From assembly GCA_027051995.1 (NCBI GenBank), contig JALUFY010000415.1, positions 1-7,538 on the forward strand: a stretch of DNA of 7,538 nucleotides, written 5' to 3'. This document shows, in pieces, positions 1-7,047 of this stretch. Position 1 is the stretch's first letter. Every line of letters begins with the position of its first letter. Position numbers and translations under genes: made by a program. Under the pieces are notes generated by a model that ran no database searches, was not told where the DNA came from, and worked only from the letters and a program-made list of their open reading frames with translations. Origin of the DNA: Hyphomicrobiales bacterium (GTDB taxonomy: Bacteria; Pseudomonadota; Alphaproteobacteria; Rhizobiales; Aestuariivirgaceae).

Positions 1-1325
1 TCCTGCAGCGCCCCCAGCAGCGCGCCGGCATGATCCCCGACCGCGATCACGACTGGACGGAACTGATGAACCTGGCGAAGGCGAAGGACCGCCGCGCCGG
101 TTGCACGGCGCTCGCGGCGACCGATCCGCTCTACATCCTCTATACCTCCGGCACCACCGGCCAGCCCAAGGGCGTGGTGCGCGACAACGGCGGCCACATG
201 GTGGCGCTCAAATGGAGCATGAAGAACATCTATGACGTGGAGCCCGGCGACGTCTACTGGGCCGCGTCGGATGTCGGCTGGGTGGTGGGCCACAGCTACA
301 TCGTCTACGGCCCGCTGCTGCACGGCTGCACGACCATCGTCTTCGAGGGCAAGCCGGTGGGCACGCCCGACGCCGGCGTCTTCTGGCGCGTCATCGAGGA
401 GCACAAGGTCAAGGTGCTGTTCACCGCCCCCACGGCCTTCCGCGCCATCAAGAAGGAAGACCCGGAAGGCAGGCTCATCAGGAATTACGATCTGTCCGGC
501 TTCAAGGCCCTCTTCCTGGCCGGCGAGCGCGCCGATCCCGACACCCTGCACTGGGCCGAGGGCCATCTGGGCGTGCCGGTGATCGACCACTGGTGGCAGA
601 CCGAAACCGCCTGGGCCATCGCCGCCAATCCCATGGGGCTGGGCCTTCTGCCAACGAAATACGGCTCGCCCGGCGTGCCCATGCCCGGTTACGAAATCGG
701 CGTGCTGGACGAAGACGGCCAGAAACTGCCCGCCGGAGAGCTGGGCGCCATCTGCGTGAAACTGCCGCTGCCGCCCGCCTGCCTGCCCACCCTGTGGCGC
801 AACGACGAACGCTTCATCGAAAGCTATCTGGCGCGCTTTCCCGGCTATTACGAAACCGCCGACGCCGGATACATCGACGAAGACGGCTATCTCTACATCA
901 TGTCGCGCACCGACGACATCATCAACGTCGCCGGCCACCGCCTCTCCACCGGGGCCATGGAAGAGGTTCTGGCCGCCCACCCGGACGTGGCAGAATGCGC
1001 CGTCGTCGGCATCGCCGATGATCTGAAGGGCCAGATCCCCGTCGGTTTCGTGGTCATGAAGGCCGGCGCGGATCGCGACGCGGCGGAAGTGGAGGCCGAA
1101 TGCGTGCAGCTCGTGCGCGGCAAGATCGGCGCCGTGGCCGCCCTGCGCGTCATCATGACCGTGGCGCGCCTGCCCAAGACGCGCTCCGGCAAGATCCTGC
1201 GCGGCACCATCCGCAAGATCGCCGACGGCGAGAAATGGAAGATGCCCGCCACGATCGACGATCCGGCCATTCTGGACGAAATCACCCGGGCGCTGGCCGC
1301 CCGCGATCTGGTGCGCCGGAGCTGA
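1..1325 (+). CDS. prpE: Propionyl-CoA synthetase (PrpE type), 5' end missing
   Basis: This is an acyl-adenylate-forming enzyme that activates propionate to propionyl-CoA with ATP and CoA in the cytoplasm. The reading frame is open from base 3, so the gene enters from the left edge. About 440 residues are present against roughly 630 for the family, so the N-terminal part lies outside. Counting from the Met at base 30, the phosphate loop TSGTTGQPKG is at residues 39-48, the adenine-site motif WWQTE at 188-192, the hinge SRTDDIINVAGHRLST at 292-307, and the adenylation lysine of KTRSGK at residue 388. The hinge wording and the DHWWQTET context fit PrpE/ACSS3 better than acetyl-CoA synthetase, which normally reads RVDDVLNVSGHR. 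The gene converges on the L,D-transpeptidase gene with 27 bases between them, and I see no terminator hairpin there. Substrate choice is inferred; a short-chain acyl-CoA synthetase of another preference remains possible. Confidence 0.9.
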   Translation, partial: LQRPQQRAGMIPDRDHDWTELMNLAKAKDRRAGCTALAATDPLYILYTSGTTGQPKGVVRDNGGHMVALKWSMKNIYDVEPGDVYWAASDVGWVVGHSYIVYGPLLHGCTTIVFEGKPVGTPDAGVFWRVIEEHKVKVLFTAPTAFRAIKKEDPEGRLIRNYDLSGFKALFLAGERADPDTLHWAEGHLGVPVIDHWWQTETAWAIAANPMGLGLLPTKYGSPGVPMPGYEIGVLDEDGQKLPAGELGAICVKLPLPPACLPTLWRNDERFIESYLARFPGYYETADAGYIDEDGYLYIMSRTDDIINVAGHRLSTGAMEEVLAAHPDVAECAVVGIADDLKGQIPVGFVVMKAGADRDAAEVEAECVQLVRGKIGAVAALRVIMTVARLPKTRSGKILRGTIRKIADGEKWKMPATIDDPAILDEITRALAARDLVRRS

Positions 1326-1352
1326 GTAGAGGCAGGAAAACCGGCGGCAGCC

Positions 1353-2138
1353 CTATTTCAGCCCCTCAATGAGCACCGGCGCGCCCGGCTCGCGGCCCAG
1401 GATGCGCATGAACATATCCTGCGGGATCTGTTCCCTGCTGGGAAAGAAGATATAACGCCCCGTGGCGTCCACCGCCGCCACCGGCGGCACATGGGTGCGC
1501 TCGAACATGTCATAACCTTCCTTCAGGTTGCGCCAGAATTCGATATTGGGATCGTCCGCGTGGGCGGCCATGTTGGCCTCCGTCATGCGGAAGGGGAAGG
1601 CGTGCACCGGAAACTCCTTCTGCCCGGCGCGGAAGGCCTCGCGCCCCAGAATGAACAGCTCCTTGATGGCGTCGTCGGTAATGGCGTAGCAGCCCGCCGA
1701 GCGGCACCCGCCATGCACCATGAGGAACGAGCCGGTATAGCCGTGCGCCTTGTCATAGGCATTCGGATAGCCAAGGTTGAAAGACAGGTAATATTTCGAA
1801 TTCGGGTTCATCTGCCGCGCCGAAACCACGTAGAACCCCTCCGGGGCCTGCCGGTCGCCCTCGCGCTTCTTCGGCCCCAGTTTGCCTGACCATTTGCAGA
1901 TGGGATAGGTGCGGAAGAGCGTATAGGTTCCCTGTGCGTTTTCCAGCCAGGCCTCCATGACGTTTTCCTGCTTGAAAACCCGCACGAAAAGCCGCGCCCC
2001 GGCGCTCAGGCCCAGCTTCGCCAGATCGCGCTTCGTGTCATCGGAAACCGGCTCCAGCGCCCGCGGCGTGAAGCAGCCCGAAAGCACGAGCGGCGCGCCC
2101 AGCGCCGCCGAGGTGAGAAACCGTCTGCGCGTGATCAT
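1353..2138 (-). CDS. L,D-transpeptidase lipoprotein, YafK-like YkuD family
   Basis: The 261-residue product is a probable envelope peptidoglycan L,D-transpeptidase, a family that uses a cysteine nucleophile to make or break links on tetrapeptide stems. The YkuD signature reads HGGCRSAGCYA at residues 142-152, with His142, Ser147 and probable nucleophile Cys150. Cys145 is also present, as in the YafK-like branch. The N-terminus has TRRRFL (residues 3-8), matching the twin-arginine consensus, then a hydrophobic stretch and the lipobox LSGC ending at Cys22, so a Tat-exported lipoprotein is likely. The start is the ATG at 2136-2138, since an upstream ATG on this strand meets a stop at once. The ribosome binding site is weak. 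The gene is divergent from the J-protein gene, with a CtrA-type box about 48 bases upstream. Whether it crosslinks muropeptides, attaches proteins or is hydrolytic like E. coli YafK (DpaA) cannot be read from sequence. Confidence 0.87.
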   Translation of the reverse strand: MITRRRFLTSAALGAPLVLSGCFTPRALEPVSDDTKRDLAKLGLSAGARLFVRVFKQENVMEAWLENAQGTYTLFRTYPICKWSGKLGPKKREGDRQAPEGFYVVSARQMNPNSKYYLSFNLGYPNAYDKAHGYTGSFLMVHGGCRSAGCYAITDDAIKELFILGREAFRAGQKEFPVHAFPFRMTEANMAAHADDPNIEFWRNLKEGYDMFERTHVPPVAAVDATGRYIFFPSREQIPQDMFMRILGREPGAPVLIEGLK

Positions 2139-2185
2139 CTCTTGTCCGTCATTGTTTTCACCGCCCGGCCACCCTTGCGCCTCAT

Positions 2186-2202
2186 GGTTAAGGGTTGGTT
2201 AA
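2186..2202 (-). promoter_or_regulatory. CtrA-type binding site (TTAA-N7-TTAA)
   Basis: TTAA at 2188-2191 and TTAA at 2199-2202 are separated by exactly 7 bases. Read on the minus strand this is TTAACC-N5-TTAACC, the full consensus of the alphaproteobacterial cell-cycle regulator CtrA. It lies about 48 bases upstream of the L,D-transpeptidase start and 86 bases upstream of the J-protein start. The orientation of the asymmetric CC extensions suits the L,D-transpeptidase gene. It is also close enough to the plus-strand promoter candidate at 2213-2241 to affect it. Binding is inferred from the motif only. Confidence 0.6.
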
Positions 2203-2208
2203 GCACCG

Positions 2209-2223
2209 GGCTTTTACAAAGCC
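2209..2223. repeat. 15-bp dyad overlapping the J-protein promoter
   Basis: GGCTTT, a 3-base centre TAC, and AAAGCC form a perfect 6-bp inverted repeat centred on base 2216. It overlaps the candidate -35 hexamer at 2213-2218, a typical place for a repressor operator. As RNA it would be only a small hairpin. No regulator is identified, so the operator role is a guess from position and symmetry. Confidence 0.35.
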
Positions 2224-2241
2224 TGCGGCCATGTGTAATAT
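2213..2241 (+). promoter_or_regulatory. Sigma70-type promoter for the J-protein gene
   Basis: TTTACA at 2213-2218 matches the -35 hexamer at 5 of 6 positions. TAATAT at 2236-2241 matches the -10 hexamer at 4 of 6, with a 17-base spacer. The predicted start of transcription, near 2248, leaves a leader of about 40 bases before the ATG at 2288. This is the only good hexamer pair I found in the divergent gap on this strand. Confidence 0.45.
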
Positions 2242-2266
2242 GCTCCGCCGCCACTCAATCAAGCCC

Positions 2267-2274
2267 GGAGAAGG
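2267..2274 (+). promoter_or_regulatory. Ribosome binding site supporting the ATG at 2288
   Basis: GGAGAAGG lies 13 bases before ATG 2288, somewhat far but the best purine run nearby. It supports starting the J protein at 2288 and not at the upstream in-frame TTG (2195), which lies inside the CtrA-type box and upstream of the candidate promoter. Confidence 0.45.
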
Positions 2275-2287
2275 CGCGAAACAAGCC

Positions 2288-2902
2288 ATGAAGCTGGATT
2301 CGAAATATTTCGACAGTATCCGCGTCAAGCCCAGCGAGGACAGGATCCTGCGCGGCCGCGTGCCCGAATGCGACTGGCCCGGATGCGACGGGCTGGGCCG
2401 CCATCCCGCGCCGAAGGGGCGCGATCGCGAGGGCGAATACTATCATTTCTGCATGGAGCACGTGCGCCAGTACAACAAGAGCTACAACTACTTCGACGGC
2501 ATGGCCGACGAGGACATGCGCGAATGGCTGGAGCGCAACATCACCGGCCACCGCCCCACCTGGCGCGTCGGAGCCAACGCCTGGGCCTTCCGCCCCTCCG
2601 GCAAGACGCCGCGCTCCGGCGGATACCGGCATGGCCGCCCCTGGAAGGATCATTTCGATCTGTTCGGCGGCGGGGATGACAAATCCGCCGCCCCCCGGCG
2701 CAGGCTGCTCGGCGCGCACGTCCGCGCCCTGGAGGCGCTCGGCCTCGACGAATCGGCGGACAAGGCCACCATCAAGGCGCAATACAAGATGCTGGTGAAG
2801 CGCTTTCACCCCGACATCAACGGCGGCTCGCGCGACAACGAGGAAAAATTGCGCCAGATCATCGACGCCTACCATATGCTGCGCAAGGCTGGTCTGTGCT
2901 GA
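2288..2902 (+). CDS. J-domain (DnaJ-like) protein preceding cobS
   Basis: The 204-residue product begins MKLDSKYFDSIRVK, a start I associate with the alphaproteobacterial J-protein family found next to cobS. The C-terminal J domain (about residues 145-204) carries the invariant HPD tripeptide at 174-176 in KRFHPDINGG, so it should stimulate the ATPase of DnaK/Hsp70. The N-terminal half lacks a J domain but has Cys28, Cys33, His39, Cys55 and His58, which could form a small zinc site. Conserved-looking text (EHVRQYNKSYNYFDGM, then TGHRPTWRVG) follows. The 100-140 linker is rich in Gly, Arg and Pro. There is no Gly/Phe-rich region or CxxCxGxG zinc domain of true DnaJ. It lies 127 bases upstream of cobS on the same strand. 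A role in CobST or cobalamin enzyme quality control is inference from this arrangement; the real client is unknown. Confidence 0.85.
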   Translation: MKLDSKYFDSIRVKPSEDRILRGRVPECDWPGCDGLGRHPAPKGRDREGEYYHFCMEHVRQYNKSYNYFDGMADEDMREWLERNITGHRPTWRVGANAWAFRPSGKTPRSGGYRHGRPWKDHFDLFGGGDDKSAAPRRRLLGAHVRALEALGLDESADKATIKAQYKMLVKRFHPDINGGSRDNEEKLRQIIDAYHMLRKAGLC

Positions 2903-2942
2903 GTCCTCGCGGCCCGGCCCGCCTCACCCCTCGAAAAGACAA

Positions 2943-2972
2943 GTGACAACGCCCATGTTCATGGCGTATCAC
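2943..2972 (+). promoter_or_regulatory. Weak promoter candidate and imperfect dyad before cobS
   Basis: The 127-base gap between the J-protein and cobS genes has GTGACA (2943-2948, 5 of 6 to the -35 consensus) and TATCAC (2967-2972, 4 of 6 to -10) with an 18-base spacer. Between them, 2949-2967 forms an imperfect inverted repeat, ACGCC/ATG against CAT/GGCGT, with one extra C. This could give cobS its own promoter with an operator in the spacer. The evidence is thin; co-transcription with the J-protein gene is equally possible. I see no cobalamin riboswitch in the gap. Confidence 0.25.
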
Positions 2973-3029
2973 CCCCAGTGAAACGCAAACCGCAACGCCC
3001 GCCAGCGGCACCGGGAAATTATTGAAGCC

Positions 3030-4022
3030 ATGTCAGAAAAAGAAACGTCAGACGCGCCTGTCAGCCCCGATACCGAGGTGTCCGTGCGCAAGGTCTTCGG
3101 GATTGATTCGGACTGGAAGGTTCCGGCCTATTCCGGGGCCTCTCCGCATGTGCCCGATCTCGACCCGGACTATCTGTTCAACCGCGAGACCACCCTGGCC
3201 ATTCTCGCCGGTTTCGCCAACAACCGCCGGGTGATGATCACCGGCTATCACGGCACCGGCAAGTCCACCCACATCGAGCAGGTGGCGGCCCGCCTCAACT
3301 GGCCCTGCGTGCGCATCAATCTCGATTCGCACATCTCGCGCATCGACCTGATCGGCAAGGACGCCATCGTCCTGCGCGACGGCAAGCAGGTCACCGAGTT
3401 CCGCGAGGGCCTGCTGCCCTGGGCCTTGCAGAACAACGTCGCCCTGGTCTTCGACGAATACGATGCGGGCCGCCCCGACGTGATGTTCGTCATCCAGCGG
3501 GTGCTGGAGGTTTCCGGCAAGCTCACCCTGCTGGATCAGAACAAGGTCATCCGGCCCAATCCGTGGTTCCGCCTCTTCGCCACCGCCAACACGGTGGGCC
3601 TGGGTGACACCTCCGGCCTCTATCACGGCACCCAGCAGATCAATCAGGGGCAGATGGACCGCTGGTCGATCGTCGTCAACCTCAACTACCTGCCCCATGA
3701 CGAGGAGGCGAATATCGTTCTGTCCAAGGTCAAGTCCTTCGCCGCGCCGGAGGAGGGCCGCCAGACCGTTTCGCGCATGGTGCGGGTGGCCGATCTGACG
3801 CGCAACGCCTTCATTCAGGGCGATCTGTCCACCGTCATGAGCCCGCGCACCGTCATCACCTGGGCGCAGAACGCCGAAATCTTCGGCGATGTGGGCTTCG
3901 CCTTCCAGGTCAGCTTCCTCAACAAGTGCGACGAGCTGGAGCGCCCGCTGGTGGCCGAGTTCTATCAGCGCTGCTTCGGCGAGGAGCTGCCCGAATCGGC
4001 GGCCACCATCGCCGTGGCGTAA
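3030..4022 (+). CDS. cobS: Cobaltochelatase subunit CobS (AAA+ ATPase)
   Basis: CobS is the ATP-hydrolysing AAA+ subunit of the aerobic cobaltochelatase. With CobT it drives CobN to insert cobalt into hydrogenobyrinic acid a,c-diamide in the cytoplasm. The 330-residue length is normal for the family. Motifs run in order: Walker [10 protein letters not shown] (residues 72-80, Lys78), Walker B LVFDE (139-143), sensor-1 ATAN (184-187), the putative arginine finger in MDRW (Arg211), and SPRT (271-274) in the sensor-2 region. The N-terminal lead ([16 protein letters not shown], 21-36) is characteristic of CobS and distinguishes it from magnesium chelatase ChlI and MoxR ATPases. The start ATG has GGGA 13 bases upstream. 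The stop overlaps the ribosome binding site of cobT, so the two are almost certainly co-translated as partners. Confidence 0.97.
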   Translation: MSEKETSDAPVSPDTEVSVRKVFGIDSDWKVPAYSGASPHVPDLDPDYLFNRETTLAILAGFANNRRVMITGYHGTGKSTHIEQVAARLNWPCVRINLDSHISRIDLIGKDAIVLRDGKQVTEFREGLLPWALQNNVALVFDEYDAGRPDVMFVIQRVLEVSGKLTLLDQNKVIRPNPWFRLFATANTVGLGDTSGLYHGTQQINQGQMDRWSIVVNLNYLPHDEEANIVLSKVKSFAAPEEGRQTVSRMVRVADLTRNAFIQGDLSTVMSPRTVITWAQNAEIFGDVGFAFQVSFLNKCDELERPLVAEFYQRCFGEELPESAATIAVA

Positions 4023-4027
4023 GGGAG
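4021..4027 (+). promoter_or_regulatory. cobT ribosome binding site overlapping the cobS stop
   Basis: AAGGGAG begins within the cobS TAA stop (4020-4022) and ends only 2 bases before the cobT ATG, a tighter spacing than usual. No other in-frame start with a better site is visible, and the residues after this ATG align with the usual CobT N-terminus. Overlap with the cobS stop suggests translational coupling. Confidence 0.6.
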
Positions 4028-4029
4028 CC

Positions 4030-5919
4030 ATGTCCAGCAGCAACGACAATCCCCTCGGCGTCTTCGAAAGCGCCCTCGCCGGGTGCCTGAAGGCGGTGGC
4101 GCAAAAGCCGGATCTTTCGGTGAGCTTCGCCGCCGGGCGTCCGGCGGCCTCCGAAACACAGGTGCGCCTGCCGCAATTGCCGCGCCGCCTGCGCGCGGAT
4201 GATATCGCCGCCGCCCGCGGCATGGCCGACAACTTCGCCCTCAGGCTGGCCTATCATGACGATGGCGTGCATCTGGCCCACATGCCGCGCAATCCGAAGG
4301 CGCTGGAAATCTATGACGCCGTGGAGGAGGCCCGCATCGGCGCCATCGGCGCGCTGGCCATGCCCGGCATGGCGGACAACATGGCGGCCATGCTGGAGCG
4401 CCGTTACGCCGGGCGCGATGTGCCGGACAAGGCCGCGCTCAATGACGGCGAATATCTGGCCGAGGCCCTGGGCCTCATCGTCCGCGAACGCCTGACCGGC
4501 CTGAAGCCGCCGAAAGCCGCCCGCCCGCTGGTGGAGCAGTGGCGGCGCTTCATCGACGAGCACGCCAGCGAACAGATCGCCGCCCTGCGCGACGCCGTGC
4601 ACGATCAGGAAGCCTTCGCCCGCCTGACGCGCGAGCTCATCGCCGCGCTTGACATGGGCGGCGAGATGCAGGGCGAATCCGAAGCCTCCAGCCAGCAGGA
4701 CGAGGACGGCGAGGAAGGCGAAGTGGGCATGGACGAAGACGGCGCGGCCGCCGATGACCAGTCCATGGAAACCGCCCGCCCCGCCGATGGCCAGGAGGTG
4801 GAAGGGGATCAGGCCGAGGCCGAGGCCGCCACGCTGGAGGGCGCCGCCGGAGAGGACAGCGAAGACCGTGAAACGGAAAACGAAGCCTCCAACGCCCCGG
4901 CGACGCCCTTTTCCAACGAAACCGGCGCGGATTTCTACAAGGTCTATACCACCGAATTCGACGAGGTGGTGCACGCCGGGGAGATGTGCGACGCCGGGGA
5001 GCTGGCCCGTCTGCGCGCCCTGCTCGACCGCCAGCTCGCGCCTTTGCAGAAGCTGGTGGCGCGGCTGGCCAACCGCCTGCAACGCCGCCTCATGGCCCGG
5101 CAGAACCGCGCCTGGGATTTCGACCTGGACGAGGGCATTCTGGATACCGCCCGCCTGTCGCGCCTGCTCACCGATCCCACCGCGCCGCTGTCCTTCAAGA
5201 TGGAGCGCGACACCGATTTCCGCGACACGGTGGTGACTTTGCTCATCGACAATTCCGGCTCCATGCGCGGCCGCCCCATCTCCATCGCCGCCATCTGCAC
5301 CGACATTCTGGCGCGCACGCTTGAGCGATGCGGGGTGAAGGTGGAGATCCTCGGTTTCACCACCTCGCAGTGGAAGGGCGGCAAGTCGCGCAAGAAATGG
5401 ATGGCGGCGGGCAAGCCGGCCAATCCCGGCCGCCTCAACGATCTGCGCCACATCATCTACAAGGCCGCCGACGCCCCCTGGCGGCGCGCCCGGCGCAATC
5501 TGGGGCTGATGATGCGCGAGGGCATCCTCAAGGAAAACATCGACGGCGAGGCCCTCGTCTGGGCCCACAACCGCCTGCTGGCGCGCCCCGAACAGCGGCG
5601 CATCCTGATGGTCATCTCCGATGGCGCGCCGGTGGATGATTCGACCCTGTCGGTCAATTCCGGCAACTATCTGGAGCGCCACTTGCGCCAGGTCATCAGC
5701 GAAATCGAGGAGCGCTCGCCGGTGGAGCTGATCGCCATCGGCATCGGCCATGACGTGACCCGCTACTACCGCCGCGCCGTGACCATCATCGACGCCGAGG
5801 AGCTGGGCGCGGTCATGACCGGCAAGCTGGCCGAGCTCTTCGAGGAGGATGCCGGCGCCGCCGCCTCCAGCCGCCCGCCGCTGCGCGCCGCCCGCCCCGG
5901 CCGCCGCCGCGCCGTCTGA
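4030..5919 (+). CDS. cobT: Cobaltochelatase subunit CobT (vWA domain)
   Basis: CobT is the von Willebrand A partner of CobS in the aerobic cobalt chelatase, analogous to ChlD/BchD of magnesium chelatase. The 629 residues fit the family (about 630). An N-terminal CobT domain covers about residues 8-212, with the conserved block LPQLPRRL...[16 protein letters not shown] at 48-77. A strongly acidic, low-complexity linker follows (about 213-290). The C-terminal vWA domain (about 395-605) has the MIDAS motif DNSGS at 407-411 and a second site acid, Asp531, in ISDGAPVDD. The protein ends in a basic Arg/Pro/Ala tail (about 613-629). The start at 4030 follows cobS by 7 bases. An open frame continues upstream of it but overlaps cobS and is not coding. 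CobN is not in this window and must be elsewhere if the pathway is complete. Confidence 0.97.
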   Translation: MSSSNDNPLGVFESALAGCLKAVAQKPDLSVSFAAGRPAASETQVRLPQLPRRLRADDIAAARGMADNFALRLAYHDDGVHLAHMPRNPKALEIYDAVEEARIGAIGALAMPGMADNMAAMLERRYAGRDVPDKAALNDGEYLAEALGLIVRERLTGLKPPKAARPLVEQWRRFIDEHASEQIAALRDAVHDQEAFARLTRELIAALDMGGEMQGESEASSQQDEDGEEGEVGMDEDGAAADDQSMETARPADGQEVEGDQAEAEAATLEGAAGEDSEDRETENEASNAPATPFSNETGADFYKVYTTEFDEVVHAGEMCDAGELARLRALLDRQLAPLQKLVARLANRLQRRLMARQNRAWDFDLDEGILDTARLSRLLTDPTAPLSFKMERDTDFRDTVVTLLIDNSGSMRGRPISIAAICTDILARTLERCGVKVEILGFTTSQWKGGKSRKKWMAAGKPANPGRLNDLRHIIYKAADAPWRRARRNLGLMMREGILKENIDGEALVWAHNRLLARPEQRRILMVISDGAPVDDSTLSVNSGNYLERHLRQVISEIEERSPVELIAIGIGHDVTRYYRRAVTIIDAEELGAVMTGKLAELFEEDAGAAASSRPPLRAARPGRRRAV

Positions 5920-5931
5920 TCACACTCCGCC

Positions 5932-5948
5932 GGGAGGTCCCGCCCATC
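5932..5948 (+). promoter_or_regulatory. Strong ribosome binding site with ATC start codon
   Basis: GGGAGGT (5932-5938) is a near-perfect Shine-Dalgarno sequence. Seven bases later comes ATC (5946-5948), in frame with the downstream gene; no ATG, GTG or TTG lies at a suitable distance. The first conventional in-frame start, GTG 5994, has no ribosome binding site and would cut off the hydrophobic export helix encoded at 5961-6005. ATC is allowed but rare as an initiator in the bacterial code. Confidence 0.6.
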
Positions 5949-6998
5949 CGCCCTGTCCGCATAACCCTCGTTGTTCTGGCCGCGCTGGCCGCCGTGGCGA
6001 TATGGCGAACCGCGCCGCGCCCCGCCGCGCGCGCCGGAGCCGCCTTCGCCGTCATGGCGGAACCGGCAAGCATGTCGCGCCTGGGCGGGCGGGACTTCGG
6101 CCCCTTGCAATGGCGCGGCGGGCTCAGGCTGCGCGGCGATGATCCCCGTTTCGGCGGCTTTTCCGGCCTCATCCTGGGCCGCGAGGGGCGCAGGCTGCTC
6201 GCCGTGTCCGATCATGGATACTGGTGGCGCGCCCGGCTGGCCTATGATGACAGGGGGTATCTTTCCGGCCTCGCCTCGTCCGGCGCCATGGCGCATGTCC
6301 TGAGCAGCCGCGCCACGCCCCTGGGCGGAAAATGGCGCGACGCGGAGGCCTTGGCCCCCTATGACGCGCGCTATCTCTCCGGCCCCGTCCTGACGGGCTT
6401 CGAGCGCAAGGAGCGGCTGGCGCTCTATGACTGGGGCTCTCGCGGCGCGCGGGCCCCGGCGCGCTACATCCCCCTGCCGCCGGGTGTCTCTCTGGGCAAG
6501 AACAACGGCGAGCTGGAGGCCGCCGCGCGCTTCTGGGCCGGGCCGCGCAAGGGCTGGTTCATCGTCGCCGGGGAGAAGAATTTCGACACGAGAGGAAACG
6601 TCCGCGCCTGGCTGTGGAAAGGCAAGACGATCCTGCCATTCTCCATCGTCCGGCTTGGCCATTTCCGCGTCACGGACATGGCCGTGCTGCCAGACGGCAA
6701 GGGCTTCATCACCCTGGAGCGGCGCTTCTCCAGAAAGCTCAAGGTGCTGCCCGCCTTCGCCCTGCGCCTGTTCCGCACGGCGGACATTGAAAGGGGCCGG
6801 ACGGTTCCGGGCAGGCTTCTGCTCAAGGCCGGCTGGCCAGCATACGCCATCGACAACATGGAAGGGCTGTCCATTCACCGTCATGACGGCGGCGAATTGC
6901 GCCTGACCATCATCTCCGACGACAACTACAACAGGGCCCTGCAAAGCACATTGCTTTTTCAGTTCGCCCTGAGCGAAAAGGCCCTCGCCGGGCTGTGA
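5946..6998 (+). CDS. Exported esterase-like activity of phytase family protein
   Basis: The product is 350 residues from the ATC at 5946, or 334 from the GTG at 5994. I prefer ATC because it follows a strong ribosome binding site and restores a typical export signal: two arginines in the first five residues, then the hydrophobic run ITLVVLAALAAVAIW (6-20). The rest matches the phytase-type esterase-like domain, a predicted beta-propeller: FSGL (72-75), SDHGYWW (88-94), DAEAL (132-136), NNGELEA (186-192), TDMAVLPDG (243-251), DNMEGL (303-308) and ISDDNYN (323-329), ending in TLLFQFAL. The last two are the family's most recognisable blocks. No phytase HAP-type catalytic motif is present, and true substrates of this family are poorly known. 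It probably acts in the periplasm, soluble or anchored. It follows cobT by 26 bases and is likely co-transcribed, but it has no evident part in B12 synthesis. Confidence 0.82.
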   Translation: MRPVRITLVVLAALAAVAIWRTAPRPAARAGAAFAVMAEPASMSRLGGRDFGPLQWRGGLRLRGDDPRFGGFSGLILGREGRRLLAVSDHGYWWRARLAYDDRGYLSGLASSGAMAHVLSSRATPLGGKWRDAEALAPYDARYLSGPVLTGFERKERLALYDWGSRGARAPARYIPLPPGVSLGKNNGELEAAARFWAGPRKGWFIVAGEKNFDTRGNVRAWLWKGKTILPFSIVRLGHFRVTDMAVLPDGKGFITLERRFSRKLKVLPAFALRLFRTADIERGRTVPGRLLLKAGWPAYAIDNMEGLSIHRHDGGELRLTIISDDNYNRALQSTLLFQFALSEKALAGL

Positions 6999-7047
6999 TC
7001 CGCCCCGGCGGGGATCGCGTGGAAAAGCGTAAAAAATCCCTTACCCG

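Noticed and set aside
1326..1352. Shared terminator between the convergent propionyl-CoA synthetase and L,D-transpeptidase genes
   Set aside because: The 27-base gap has no stem with a following T-run on either strand; only a short direct repeat of GGCAG is visible.
2195..2287. TTG-initiated upstream extension of the J protein
   Set aside because: It would start inside the CtrA-type box and upstream of the candidate promoter, has no ribosome binding site, and the added residues do not resemble the family N-terminus, which begins MKLDSKYF.
2903..3029. Cobalamin riboswitch before cobS (a GCCAGCGG...CGGGAA stretch near 3001-3016 slightly resembles a B12 box)
   Set aside because: The match is poor, the gap is shorter than a full cobalamin riboswitch, and the other conserved helices are not visible.
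3889..4029. Upstream extension of CobT overlapping cobS
   Set aside because: The added residues are cobS read in another frame. The ATG at 4030 gives the normal CobT N-terminus.
3919..5751. Very long open frame (610 codons) on the minus strand opposite cobT, and similar ones opposite cobS and the phytase-like gene
   Set aside because: They are antisense to genes with clear family motifs. Their translations are low-complexity His/Gly/Ala/Arg-rich text with no recognisable domain, as expected from the high GC codon bias of the true genes.
7003..7016. GC-rich CCGCC/GGCGG inverted repeat just after the phytase-like gene as a terminator
   Set aside because: The loop is only 2-4 bases and no T-run follows on the plus strand, so it does not meet the criteria for an intrinsic terminator.
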